Assembly (NCBI GenBank): GCA_910575275.1
Contig: CAJTEE010000003.1
Span: 248,001-312,000 of the forward strand
Length of the DNA stretch: 64,000 nt
From: Lachnospiraceae bacterium
Lineage (GTDB): Bacteria > Bacillota > Clostridia > Lachnospirales > Lachnospiraceae
Direction of reading: 5' to 3'
Part shown: one piece after another, positions 7,610 to 15,094 of the stretch
How the letters are laid out: each line of letters starts with the position of its first letter
Position numbering within the stretch: position 1 is the stretch's first letter
The notes under the pieces: model-generated
Database searches by the model: none
What the model was told of the DNA's origin: nothing
The model's input: only the letters and a program-made list of their open reading frames with translations
Position numbers and translations under genes: made by a program

Positions 7610-8695
7610 ATGAAGGCATGGGTATTACACGAGGTTGGCGATATACGGCTTGAGACGGCAGAGAGGCCGCAGCCGCAGCCGGGAGAGGTACTGGTCGCTG
7701 TAAAGGCGGCGGGTGTCTGCGGTTCAGACATCCCGCGGATCTATCAGACAGGAGCCCATAAGGCCCCGCTCATTCCCGGGCATGAATTTTCGGGCGTTGT
7801 GGAGGAGCTTGGGAAAGGCGTATCGGAGGAATGGCTTGGGAAACGGGTCGGCGTCTTTCCTTTGATCCCGTGTAAAAACTGCGCGCCGTGTCAAAAAAAG
7901 CAGTATGAGCTCTGCAAACAGTATGATTATTTGGGCTCCCGCAGGGATGGGGGCTTTGCGGAGTATGCGGCGGTTCAGGCCTGGAACCTGCTCGAGCTGC
8001 CGGAGGGGGTATCCTATGAGGAAGCGGCGATGCTGGAGCCAATGGCGGTGGCGGTGCATGCGATGCGCAGAGCGGGTGCCCTGGAAGGTAAGAGTGTGGC
8101 AGTCTGCGGCCTGGGAACGATCGGGCTTCTGCTCCTGATGTTCCTTCTGGACGCGGGGCGGAGGGGGGAAGCGGCGGGCCCTGGCCGCCCTGAAGGAGAG
8201 AAGCGGATTTTCGCTGTCGGGAATAAGGAGCTGCAAAGGGAGACGGCCATGCGTCTGGGACTTTCGGAGGAAAATTTCTGTGACAGCCGGACAATGGACG
8301 CCAAAGACTGGCTGTTTGAAAGGACATGCGGGGCCGGCGCAGACGTATTTTTTGAGTGTGTGGGGAAAAACGAAACGATCAAACAGGCAATTCGTGGGAC
8401 GGCAGCTTCGGGACGGGTGGTCCTGGTAGGAAATCCGAATTCGGATATGAGCCTGGAAAGAGATGTATACTGGAAAATTTTGCGGAATCAGCTCCTTGTG
8501 ACCGGTACATGGAATTCGTCATTCAGACACAGCCCGGAGGATGACTGGCAATATGCGCTGAAGCGGATTGCAAACAAGCAGATCCGGCCTGCCGGGCTGA
8601 TTACGCACAGCCTACGCATGGAGGAGCTGGAGCACGGGCTGCACATCATGCGGGACAAGACGGAGGCATATCTGAAGGTGATGGGACGGTTTTAG
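7610..8695 (+). CDS. Zinc-dependent polyol/alcohol dehydrogenase (MDR family)
   Basis: 361 residues. The catalytic zinc region AAGVCGSDIPRIY and GHEFSGVVEE lie near residues 35-65. The structural-zinc lobe has four cysteines (CKNCAPCQKKQYELC near residues 88-102). The Rossmann motif GLGTIGLLLL follows near residue 165. The closest recognisable group is sorbitol, galactitol-phosphate and ribitol-phosphate dehydrogenases. In TarIJ pairs the dehydrogenase reduces ribulose 5-phosphate to ribitol 5-phosphate for the cytidylyltransferase. The twin promoter links this gene to the cytidylyltransferase at 4985, supporting such a role. A catabolic polyol dehydrogenase remains possible. Confidence 0.85.
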   Translation: MKAWVLHEVGDIRLETAERPQPQPGEVLVAVKAAGVCGSDIPRIYQTGAHKAPLIPGHEFSGVVEELGKGVSEEWLGKRVGVFPLIPCKNCAPCQKKQYELCKQYDYLGSRRDGGFAEYAAVQAWNLLELPEGVSYEEAAMLEPMAVAVHAMRRAGALEGKSVAVCGLGTIGLLLLMFLLDAGRRGEAAGPGRPEGEKRIFAVGNKELQRETAMRLGLSEENFCDSRTMDAKDWLFERTCGAGADVFFECVGKNETIKQAIRGTAASGRVVLVGNPNSDMSLERDVYWKILRNQLLVTGTWNSSFRHSPEDDWQYALKRIANKQIRPAGLITHSLRMEELEHGLHIMRDKTEAYLKVMGRF

Positions 8696-8745
8696 AGCGT
8701 GCTTGATAATTGTTTTCGGATGCTATTTAATGGAGGGACACGGAG

Positions 8746-8887
8746 ATGTGCGGAATGACGAACAGACAATATGACGGAATCCTTCAGATGATTGAAATGA
8801 TTTTTGCAGGGCTGCAAGGATATTGACGAAGCGAAGCAGAAGATTGCCGAATTGCGAAAAGGCGCAGGCGAGGGAAATAAACAATAA
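8746..8887 (+). pseudogene. Small hypothetical gene with a frameshift
   Basis: A GGAGGGACACGGAG ribosome-site region precedes ATG at 8746. The first frame reads MCGMTNRQYDGILQMIEMIF and stops at 8826. From about 8812 another frame continues naturally (CKDIDEAKQKIAELRKGAG) to a stop at 8887. Joining the two gives a charged, helical protein of about 46 residues. One lost base near GCAGGGCTGC explains the break. Its function is unknown. Confidence 0.45.
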
Positions 8888-8893
8888 AAAAAC

Positions 8894-8938
8894 ATGTCCG
8901 GATGTCTGCCAAAAAGCAGGCGGCCGGACATATTTTTT
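8894..8938. terminator. Bidirectional intrinsic terminator between convergent genes
   Basis: ATGTCCGG at 8894-8901 pairs with CCGGACAT at 8924-8931, with further pairs inside. It is flanked by an A-run upstream and a T6 run (8933-8938) downstream, so it can work on both strands. It separates the plus-strand genes from aroF, whose stop codon overlaps the T-run. Confidence 0.85.
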
Positions 8939-9956
8939 ATTCTCCCTTCTCAAGCTCCTGAAAAAAATCCACGGCTTTCGTGATTTTTTTCATCAGTGCG
9001 TCGAACATCTGCGGCGTCAGAGACTGAGCGCCGTCACAGAGGGCTTTTTCGGGATCGTTGTGAACCTCGATCATCAGGCCGTCGGCGCCGGCGGCGATGG
9101 CAGCCAGGGAGAGCGGCTCCACGAGGGAACGGATTCCGGCGGCGTGACTCGGGTCGATGACGACGGGGAGATGGGTTTTCTGCTTCAAAATCGGCACGGC
9201 AGAGATATCCAGGGTATTTCTTGTGGAGGTCTCAAAGGTGCGGATGCCGCGCTCGCAGAGAATGACATTTTCGTTCCCTCCGGCCATGATGTATTCGGCG
9301 CTCATCAAAAGCTCGTCGATTGTATTGGCGAGGCCGCGCTTTAGGAGGATCGGCTTGTCAAGCCTGCCGAGCTCCTTTAAAAGCTCAAAGTTCTGCATGT
9401 TGCGTGCGCCGACCTGGATGACATCGACGTCGGCAAAGAGCGGGAGATGAGCCGGACTCATGATCTCCGTCACGACCGGGAGGCCGCAGGCGCGCTTGGC
9501 TTCGAGAAGCAGGTCGAGGCCCTGCTCATGAAGGCCTTGGAACGCGTACGGGGAGGTACGCGGCTTAAACGCCCCGCCGCGTAGCAGATGTGCGCCGGAG
9601 CGCCTGACATCCATGGCCACGCCGGTGATCTGTTCCTTCGTCTCGATGGAGCAGGGGCCGGCGATGACCTGGAAACTGCCGCCGCCGATCTTTTGACCGC
9701 AGATGTCAACGACGGTGTCCTCCGGGTGCATGGAGCGGTTCGCCTTCTTGTAGGGTTCCCGGATGCGCCGAACGCTTTCAACGACATCCAGAGCCCGGAA
9801 CGAGTCCTCGTGAAGGGCTGAGGTATCCCCGATCAGACCAATGAATGAGGCCTCGATGCCGTCTGACAAGTGCAGCTTGAAGCCGCGTTCGATTAAATCT
9901 TGTTTCAGCTTCTCTACCTTTTTTTGATCCGCATTGTGTTTTAAGATAATGATCAT
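8937..9956 (-). CDS. aroF: 3-deoxy-7-phosphoheptulonate (DAHP) synthase, type I-beta with N-terminal regulatory domain
   Basis: 339 residues. It condenses phosphoenolpyruvate and erythrose 4-phosphate, the first step of the shikimate pathway. Residues 1-70 form the small ferredoxin-like regulatory domain of I-beta enzymes (MIIILKHNADQKKVEKLKQD). The TIM barrel follows, with AGPCSIE, GGAFKPRTSPYAFQG, LLKRGL and VIDPSHAAG motifs. In enzymes of this build the N-terminal domain senses Phe and Tyr, which fits the Phe/Tyr-rich leader peptide upstream. The start is supported by AAAGGAG 9 bases before the ATG. Transcription comes from a promoter at 10204-10232 through an attenuator. Confidence 0.95.
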   Translation of the reverse strand: MIIILKHNADQKKVEKLKQDLIERGFKLHLSDGIEASFIGLIGDTSALHEDSFRALDVVESVRRIREPYKKANRSMHPEDTVVDICGQKIGGGSFQVIAGPCSIETKEQITGVAMDVRRSGAHLLRGGAFKPRTSPYAFQGLHEQGLDLLLEAKRACGLPVVTEIMSPAHLPLFADVDVIQVGARNMQNFELLKELGRLDKPILLKRGLANTIDELLMSAEYIMAGGNENVILCERGIRTFETSTRNTLDISAVPILKQKTHLPVVIDPSHAAGIRSLVEPLSLAAIAAGADGLMIEVHNDPEKALCDGAQSLTPQMFDALMKKITKAVDFFQELEKGE

Positions 9957-9993
9957 GTTCGCTTACTCCTTTCAATGGTGCAAAGTGATCAGA

Positions 9994-10027
9994 CAAAAAG
10001 CCGGCGTCTGCTGCTGCAAACGCCGGC
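9994..10027 (-). terminator. Attenuator terminator between Phe/Tyr leader peptide and aroF
   Basis: On the minus strand GCCGGCGTTTGC pairs with GCAGACGCCGGC (12 positions, one G-U) around an AGCA loop, then TTTTTG. It starts about 24 bases after the leader peptide stop. Nine bases of it (plus 10011-10019) are complementary to leader codons Cys28-Lys30 (plus 10083-10091). That alternative pairing would open the terminator stem. Confidence 0.85.
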
Positions 10028-10051
10028 TCCCGGTTTCATAACAATATGGGC

Positions 10052-10171
10052 TTACAGGGCCCCGGTCCGGAGTGGTTTGTCCTTGCAGCAGAAAAAGCCC
10101 GCGCCGTAATAATAGCCCGGATAATAAAAGAAGAAATTGTTATTTGCAAAAGAATTCTTCTTTCCATTCAT
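10052..10171 (-). CDS. Phe/Tyr-rich leader peptide controlling aroF by attenuation
   Basis: A 39-codon frame beginning MNGKKNSFANNNFFFYYPG, followed by YYYGAGFFCC. It has 6 Phe and 5 Tyr codons, with FFFYY, YYY and FF runs between residues 13 and 27. AAAGGAG lies 12 bases upstream of the ATG. It sits between a consensus promoter and a strong terminator before DAHP synthase. In classic attenuation, ribosomes stall on these codons when charged tRNA-Phe or tRNA-Tyr is scarce and so prevent the terminator. The antiterminator proposed here pairs CTGCTGCAA in the leader with TTGCAGCAG in the terminator. Function is inferred from this arrangement. Confidence 0.85.
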   Translation of the reverse strand: MNGKKNSFANNNFFFYYPGYYYGAGFFCCKDKPLRTGAL

Positions 10172-10203
10172 GTCTGCGCTGCACTCCTTTTTTTCTGGTG
10201 TTT

Positions 10204-10232
10204 ATCATAACGCTTTGGTAGGAATTTGTCAA
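10204..10232 (-). promoter_or_regulatory. aroF promoter
   Basis: Minus-strand TTGACA (10227-10232), a 17-base spacer and TATGAT (10204-10209) match the sigma-A consensus at 11 of 12 bases. It lies about 33 bases before the leader peptide ATG. Just upstream is an imperfect 15-base inverted repeat (ATCAATT...AATTGAT, about 10240-10275), which could be an operator or the terminator of aroE. Confidence 0.85.
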
Positions 10233-10326
10233 CAGGAAAATTTATCAATTTAAAGCGCAACGCTTTTAATTGATAATATTACAAATAAGGGCGGATCGGG
10301 AGTCCGCCGGGAGACGGGTTGTGCGT

Positions 10327-11202
10327 TTACGTGAAGTATGCCTGCTTCACCAGAGAAACCGGCATCTGCCTGCCGGTCCAGAGACGAAAGGCCTCGGCTC
10401 CCTGATAGAGGAGCATATAGTAACCGTTGAAACAGGGATTGCCATTTTCACGGGCCGCATTAAGAAGCAGGGTCTCCTGCGGATTGTAGATGATGTCGGA
10501 GACAATGAGGCCGTCCGGGAAAAGGGCGGCATCGGGGACCGGGCTGGCGTCTTCGCGGGGAGCCATGCCGACGGAGGTCGCGTTGGTTAAGATATAGCTG
10601 TCGGCAAGCTCCGCGCGCAGTGCATCTGCGTCGTTATAGTCGCACAGCCGTATTTTACAGGCCGTCTGCCTTTTAAGCATTGCAGCAGTCTGTTCGGCAC
10701 GCGCATAAAAACGGCTTTCCCTGCGCAGAAAGACGGAGATCTCGGCCACGCCGTCTAAGGCGGCCTGTACCCAGATCGCAGTGGCCGCGCCGCCCGCGCC
10801 GAGAAGCGTCATCTTTTTCCCTATGATCGAATAGCCGGCGTCGCGGACGGAGAGCATGTAGCCGGTTCCGTCGGTGTTATGGCCGGTGAGCCTGCCGTCT
10901 GCACCGATGACGACGGTGTTGACTGCTTGTGTGATTCGGGCGGCGGGAGAGAGCTCGTCGCAGAGGGAGACCATTTTGTTTTTATTGGGCATGGTAAGAT
11001 TGAAGCCCTTTGCGCCCAAGGCCCTTAAACCTTCGACGGCGGCGGGCAGCTCCTTCTCGCCGGCCTCAAACGCCAGGTAAACGGCGTCGATCCCGTTTGC
11101 GCGGAAGGAAAGATTGTGCATGGCAGGGGAAATGCTGTGTGAAGCGGGCTTCCCCAGAAGGCCGTACAGGGCGGTGTGGCCGGTGATCGGTATTTGGTTC
11201 AT
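10327..11202 (-). CDS. aroE: Shikimate dehydrogenase
   Basis: 291 residues from the ATG at 11202, chosen because TCAGGAGAAATCG lies directly before it; the frame is open 21 codons further. It reduces 3-dehydroshikimate to shikimate with NADPH. The substrate-binding SHSISPAMHN lies near residue 20, the catalytic-lysine region appears as NLTMPNKNKM near residue 65, NTDGTGY near residue 105 and the cofactor loop LLGAGGAATAIW near residue 130. It lies upstream of aroF on the same strand but has its own promoter. Shikimate kinase is 7 kb away. Confidence 0.95.
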   Translation of the reverse strand: MNQIPITGHTALYGLLGKPASHSISPAMHNLSFRANGIDAVYLAFEAGEKELPAAVEGLRALGAKGFNLTMPNKNKMVSLCDELSPAARITQAVNTVVIGADGRLTGHNTDGTGYMLSVRDAGYSIIGKKMTLLGAGGAATAIWVQAALDGVAEISVFLRRESRFYARAEQTAAMLKRQTACKIRLCDYNDADALRAELADSYILTNATSVGMAPREDASPVPDAALFPDGLIVSDIIYNPQETLLLNAARENGNPCFNGYYMLLYQGAEAFRLWTGRQMPVSLVKQAYFT

Positions 11203-11236
11203 TCGATTTCTCCTGAGTTGTATTTTAATTCGTTCC

Positions 11237-11265
11237 ATTATAGCAAGCTTCCGAAAGGATTGCAA
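11237..11265 (-). promoter_or_regulatory. aroE promoter
   Basis: Minus-strand TTGCAA (11260-11265), a 17-base spacer and TATAAT (11237-11242). The position fits the aroE start at 11202. Confidence 0.8.
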
Positions 11266-11305
11266 CGCCTAGAATTGACTTTATGCCCTTCAGCGGGTAT
11301 ACTTT

Positions 11306-11336
11306 GTAACAGTTCGGATGTCGTCTGAATTGTTAC
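11306..11336 (+). repeat. Short GTAAC palindrome, copy S2
   Basis: A 31-base inverted repeat with GTAACAGTTCGGAT and GTCTGAATTGTTAC arms. Compared with copies at 7437 and 40529, the changes C to T at two positions turn G-C pairs into G-U pairs, so the folded RNA stem is kept. It lies between the aroE promoter and the transposase remnant. Confidence 0.8.
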
Positions 11337-11361
11337 CATACGTTTGGCCGGAAAGGAGGGC

Positions 11362-11784
11362 ATGTCTGTGTGGATCAAAAGTACGAAGGTAAAAACAAAA
11401 AGCGGAATCTATACGTATCTTCAGCTGGTCCAAAGCGAGCGAATCGGGGGGAAGACGCGGCAGAAGGTTCTTGCCAACTTAGGCCGGGCCGACCGACTGG
11501 ACCGGGAGGAGGTCTTAAAGCTTTTGGAGACGATCCAGAACAGTACCAGGGATTCGCTTGATTCAAAGCAGATACATCTTCTTCCTTCCAGGAAATTCGG
11601 AGTACCGCTGGTCATGGAGTATGCGTTAAAATCTCTTGGGATCTGGCGCTTTCTGGCAGAGCTCTCCATGCATAAAAAAACAGAACCATTCACGACCGCC
11701 GCCATTTTTGCACTGCTTGTTTATTACACGGTCAGCAAAGCGCCGGATCAGCTTTTTGCCGATTTTTATCAGGAGTATTTTTGA
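11362..11784 (+). mobile_element. IS1634-family transposase, N-terminal fragment
   Basis: 140 codons after AAAGGAGG. The start (STKVKTKSGIYTYLQLVQS, then GGKTRQKVLANLGR) matches the N-terminal domain of IS1634/IS4-type transposases. The frame stops at 11784 exactly where a second frame with the C-terminal part begins (overlap TTGA). The family is usually 500-600 residues, so the catalytic DDE core is largely missing. No terminal inverted repeats were recognised. It is a decayed insertion sequence unless the two short proteins have been re-used. Confidence 0.65.
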
Positions 11785-12293
11785 ATTACAAAGGGCTGGG
11801 GTATCGAACCAGACGGTTCGGAACGAAAACGATTCTTGTGCTTCGCCCGCAGCCGGGTGTGGCGGTACGTGTTCCTCCCGGCCGGTACGAAGCAAGAGAA
11901 ATTTTAGTCAGCAGTATGGACAGCACACCGGAGGAGATTTTGGAGCGGTATCTTTACCTGGAGAAGCTGCAAAGCTATTACTTTAATATCTTTTTGCCCC
12001 GGGATTTGGAAGCTGCCGGAAAAAGGCTGCCTGCCCGCGATGTCCTCCGCTCGGTCGAGACGATTATTTTTCTGAAAATACTTTGTCTTGATTTTATCGA
12101 AAGACGGGTACGGGAGTTTAATATGACGGCTGAGGACGTTTTGTGGGAATGTGATAATATTCTGGGTGTACAGCTTAACGGATGGAACTTTTCCAGAGTC
12201 TTTCATTCAAGCCTCACCCCGATGCAGGAGGAGCTTTTGAAAAAGCTGGGCGTGCCGAAACCGCCTGTCGCAAAGCTTTCGGCCCGCCCCTGA
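11781..12293 (+). mobile_element. IS1634-family transposase, C-terminal fragment
   Basis: 170 codons from a TTG overlapping the previous stop. Segments such as LEKLQSYYFNIFLPRDLE, IIFLKILCLDFIERRV and DVLWECDNILGVQ resemble the C-terminal third of IS1634-type transposases. Together the fragments give about 310 of the expected 550 residues, so an internal deletion joined the ends. Translation could be coupled through the TTGA overlap. Confidence 0.55.
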
Positions 12294-12305
12294 CGGTTTG
12301 GCATG

Positions 12306-13649
12306 TCAGGCTCCCGGGAGAAGCTCTGCCGGAAGCGGATTAGTGTAGGGATACCGCTTAAGCTGCGCGTCAAACTCCTGCTTTGCTTTCTGCAAAAGAG
12401 CCGGGTCGGTAAGAATATCAAGCGCAGTCATGGCGATGGTCTGTCCGGCACAAAGCATACCCTTGTGACCGATGCTCATGCCTGCACATACGACCTGCTG
12501 CCAGGAGTGATTGGGAGTTCCGATCGGCTGCGCGGCTGCAAACATCTGGCACATGGGGGCCTGCCAGCTCACGTCGCCGGAGTCGGTGGAATAGGGAGTG
12601 ATTTTGCCGGCTCCCTGCTCCGGGCAGATCTGGTCATAAAGATCCAGCTTCCCTACCTCTGGATCGGTGATCCCGTATATCCGCAGAGACTTCGCCTTGT
12701 CGGCTTCGGTGAGTCCCTCGTTCATCTTTTTTGCAAAAGCTTTTTCCTCCTCCGTAAACAGAGGAGCGCCTACGCGGTAAAGATTGACCAGCATGCGGTC
12801 GCAAAGGACCTGATTGGGGAGGGTCTCCGAGCAGCCGTTTTCTACCTTGACCGTTACGGTGACGCCATACCAGATTTCCGCCAGCTCGGGAACCGTGTTG
12901 GGGGACTGCCCGCCGTTGCTGATGATGGAATGTACGCGCACACTGGTCGGCATGTGCTCCTGCAGATAATTGACTCCCACGTCCATCAAGATCGCGGCAT
13001 CCAGGGCGCTTCTCCCCAGATGCGGGGTCACGCCGGCGTGCGCGGCCTTTCCGTGGAATTCGTAACGGACAGAAAATTTGCACAGGGATGGTGACATACT
13101 GACGAAGGTGGCATTGATAGGATGCCAGCGTGCGACGGCATCCAGGCCATCAAAGACGCCGTCCCGTACCATGAATACCTTCCCGGAGCCGCCCTCCTCG
13201 GCCGGACATCCGAAATATTTGATCGTTCCGTGAATGCCAAAGTGCTCCATGGCCTTTGCGGCGGCCAAGGCGGCGGCCATGCTCCCGACCCCCAGCAGAT
13301 TGTGGCCGCAACCGTGCCCATTTTTCCTGGTGGGCGTTTTTTCCGGTGCGATCTCACAGCCAAGCCCCGGGAGGGCGTCGTATTCTCCGAGAGTAGCGAT
13401 GACGGGCCCGTTTCCGTTCGACCACTCGGCCGTAAAGGCGGTCGGGAGTCCCTGAACCAAATCCGTTTTGACGGTAAAGCCGTGTTCACGGAAAATGTCC
13501 GTGAGGACCTTCATGGAACCGAATTCAGTGAATTTTACCTCTGCAAGCTCCCAGATCGTATCGCTGGCCCGCGTAATCCAGGCCTGATTTTCGTCAAACC
13601 ACTGTTTAATAAAAGGAAGGATTTCATTCATTTTCTGTGTATTATCCAT
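12306..13649 (-). CDS. M20 family amidohydrolase, AbgB-like
   Basis: 447 residues, the length of aminobenzoyl-glutamate hydrolase subunit B. M20 metal-site motifs are intact: GEYDALPGLG near residue 88, NGHGCGHNLLGVGS near residue 108, PAEEGGSGK near residue 150 and a late SDSGDVSW-like TDSGDVSWQAP. The family cleaves amide-linked dipeptides or N-acyl amino acids. It is the last gene of a six-gene minus-strand operon with two GATE-type membrane proteins and a DUF5058 protein, suggesting uptake and hydrolysis of a peptide-like substrate. The substrate is unknown. A second copy at 15095-16530 is broken. Confidence 0.9.
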   Translation of the reverse strand: MDNTQKMNEILPFIKQWFDENQAWITRASDTIWELAEVKFTEFGSMKVLTDIFREHGFTVKTDLVQGLPTAFTAEWSNGNGPVIATLGEYDALPGLGCEIAPEKTPTRKNGHGCGHNLLGVGSMAAALAAAKAMEHFGIHGTIKYFGCPAEEGGSGKVFMVRDGVFDGLDAVARWHPINATFVSMSPSLCKFSVRYEFHGKAAHAGVTPHLGRSALDAAILMDVGVNYLQEHMPTSVRVHSIISNGGQSPNTVPELAEIWYGVTVTVKVENGCSETLPNQVLCDRMLVNLYRVGAPLFTEEEKAFAKKMNEGLTEADKAKSLRIYGITDPEVGKLDLYDQICPEQGAGKITPYSTDSGDVSWQAPMCQMFAAAQPIGTPNHSWQQVVCAGMSIGHKGMLCAGQTIAMTALDILTDPALLQKAKQEFDAQLKRYPYTNPLPAELLPGA

Positions 13650-13650
13650 A

Positions 13651-14319
13651 TCAGGTTTCTCCTTTATTCTTTTTTTGAAATGCCAGATTCATACAGACAG
13701 ACAAGAGAATGGCGGCCGCGGCTTTGAAGGATCCGGGAATGAACGGTACATATAAGATGACAAGGACCGCGACCGCCGAAAAGGCGGCAGCCCGGATATT
13801 TTTCATGGCAAACTGGCCGAAAATGGCTCCGAATAATGCCGGTACGATAAAGTCCAACAGCCTCAGAACGTCCGGAGACAGCAGGGAAAGAAAAATTTTT
13901 CCCAGGGCAACAAGGAGAATCAGGAACGTCGTGTTGACGGCGACAGACACAGCCACGCCGTAGGTGGCCAGGATATCCCGTTTTATGCGCCCTTCTGATT
14001 CATCGAGGGCCGCGCAGGAGGCCATGGCGCTGGGAAGCCGCATGTTCTTTACATTCCCGGTCAGCTTGGACATATACGTGGCGGCCGGCCCCATCAAGAG
14101 AAGGTACATGACGAGATCTCCGATATTGATCCAGGTATGCCCTACCATCGCCGCTACGGCCCCAAAAGCGGTAAAGATGGTATTCCAGCCCGGATGGAGC
14201 CCGCGGATAAAGCTGAGATAACAGCCAATCCCGAGGAACAGGAAGACGGACAGAAAGAGGGTCAGCTGTCCCCATAAATGTACGTTTTTGTAATAGTCGT
14301 TTTGATCTGCTTCGTTCAT
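13651..14319 (-). CDS. Multi-pass membrane protein paired with DUF5058 protein
   Basis: 222 residues from the ATG at 14319 (GGAGGGAAAACCGT before it); the open frame runs 67 codons further into sequence without coding character. About six hydrophobic segments are visible, beginning with LFLSVFLFLGIGCYLSF near residue 20. It ends one base before the AbgB-like gene and begins 13 bases after the DUF5058 gene. I do not recognise the family. The context suggests a transporter subunit for the substrate of the amidohydrolases. Confidence 0.75.
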   Translation of the reverse strand: MNEADQNDYYKNVHLWGQLTLFLSVFLFLGIGCYLSFIRGLHPGWNTIFTAFGAVAAMVGHTWINIGDLVMYLLLMGPAATYMSKLTGNVKNMRLPSAMASCAALDESEGRIKRDILATYGVAVSVAVNTTFLILLVALGKIFLSLLSPDVLRLLDFIVPALFGAIFGQFAMKNIRAAAFSAVAVLVILYVPFIPGSFKAAAAILLSVCMNLAFQKKNKGET

Positions 14320-14332
14320 ACGGTTTTCCCTC

Positions 14333-15049
14333 CTATTGTTTGACAAGTGAGGCCAGGACTGCAGCGATGAGGAGCGAGAGGGCCAGAGCCCATTCCCCGA
14401 GCCATCGCAAATGCAGGCGCTTTGCGGCGGATTCCAGGACAAGCATCGCCACAAAGCCCGCTGCAACAGCCCTGCTGTGCGGTGCACTGCGCCTTGCGTA
14501 GTCTGCCGCAAAGTAACCAAAGGAGGCCAGAGAGGCGCTGAGCCCCAGGAGCATTCCCAAATTCGCCTTTTTCGTCATGGTCTGTGTCAGCCTTGAGAGC
14601 AGCTTTAAAAGAAACAGCGGGGGAAGCAGCATACAGATGCCGCCCAGATTCATGACCCAGACGGAGGCCGTGAATGCCTGTATCGTATATGTATCGCTTC
14701 CGAGCCGGGTGTTCATGGCGGCAGCCGCCATTTCGGCGGCGGAGGCCTCGTAGGCGGCGTTTCCGATGACGCTTAACCGTGCTAGCATTAACGGCGCCCC
14801 GATCTGCGCAAGCAGCCCCAGGCCGACAACAAAAACAGAAAGGGCAGGCCCGATCGTAGAGATAAGGCCGGAACGCACGGCGCCGGCGATCTGTGTCCTT
14901 GTGATCCCGCATTTTTTGGCGTAAAAGTTACTGATCCATACAAATATAAGGGTCTGTATCAGAACCATGCCGACGACGGCTAAGCAGAAGATCCAGAGAG
15001 GCGCGCTGTTTGCAAGCCTCATAGTTTCCTGAAAAGGGGACATATTCAA
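14333..15049 (-). CDS. DUF5058 family membrane protein
   Basis: 238 residues with about six membrane segments. The N-terminus (NSAPLWIFCLAVVGMVLIQ) and the RSGLISTIGPALSVFVVGLG segment resemble DUF5058 proteins, which are of unknown function. It lies in an operon with M20 amidohydrolases, as a candidate permease component. Internal sequence appears intact, unlike the three genes upstream. Confidence 0.7.
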   Translation of the reverse strand: MNMSPFQETMRLANSAPLWIFCLAVVGMVLIQTLIFVWISNFYAKKCGITRTQIAGAVRSGLISTIGPALSVFVVGLGLLAQIGAPLMLARLSVIGNAAYEASAAEMAAAAMNTRLGSDTYTIQAFTASVWVMNLGGICMLLPPLFLLKLLSRLTQTMTKKANLGMLLGLSASLASFGYFAADYARRSAPHSRAVAAGFVAMLVLESAAKRLHLRWLGEWALALSLLIAAVLASLVKQ

Positions 15050-15094
15050 AACCTGCCTTTCTTGTTTGCTATTTACAATTTGATCCGGTGCATA

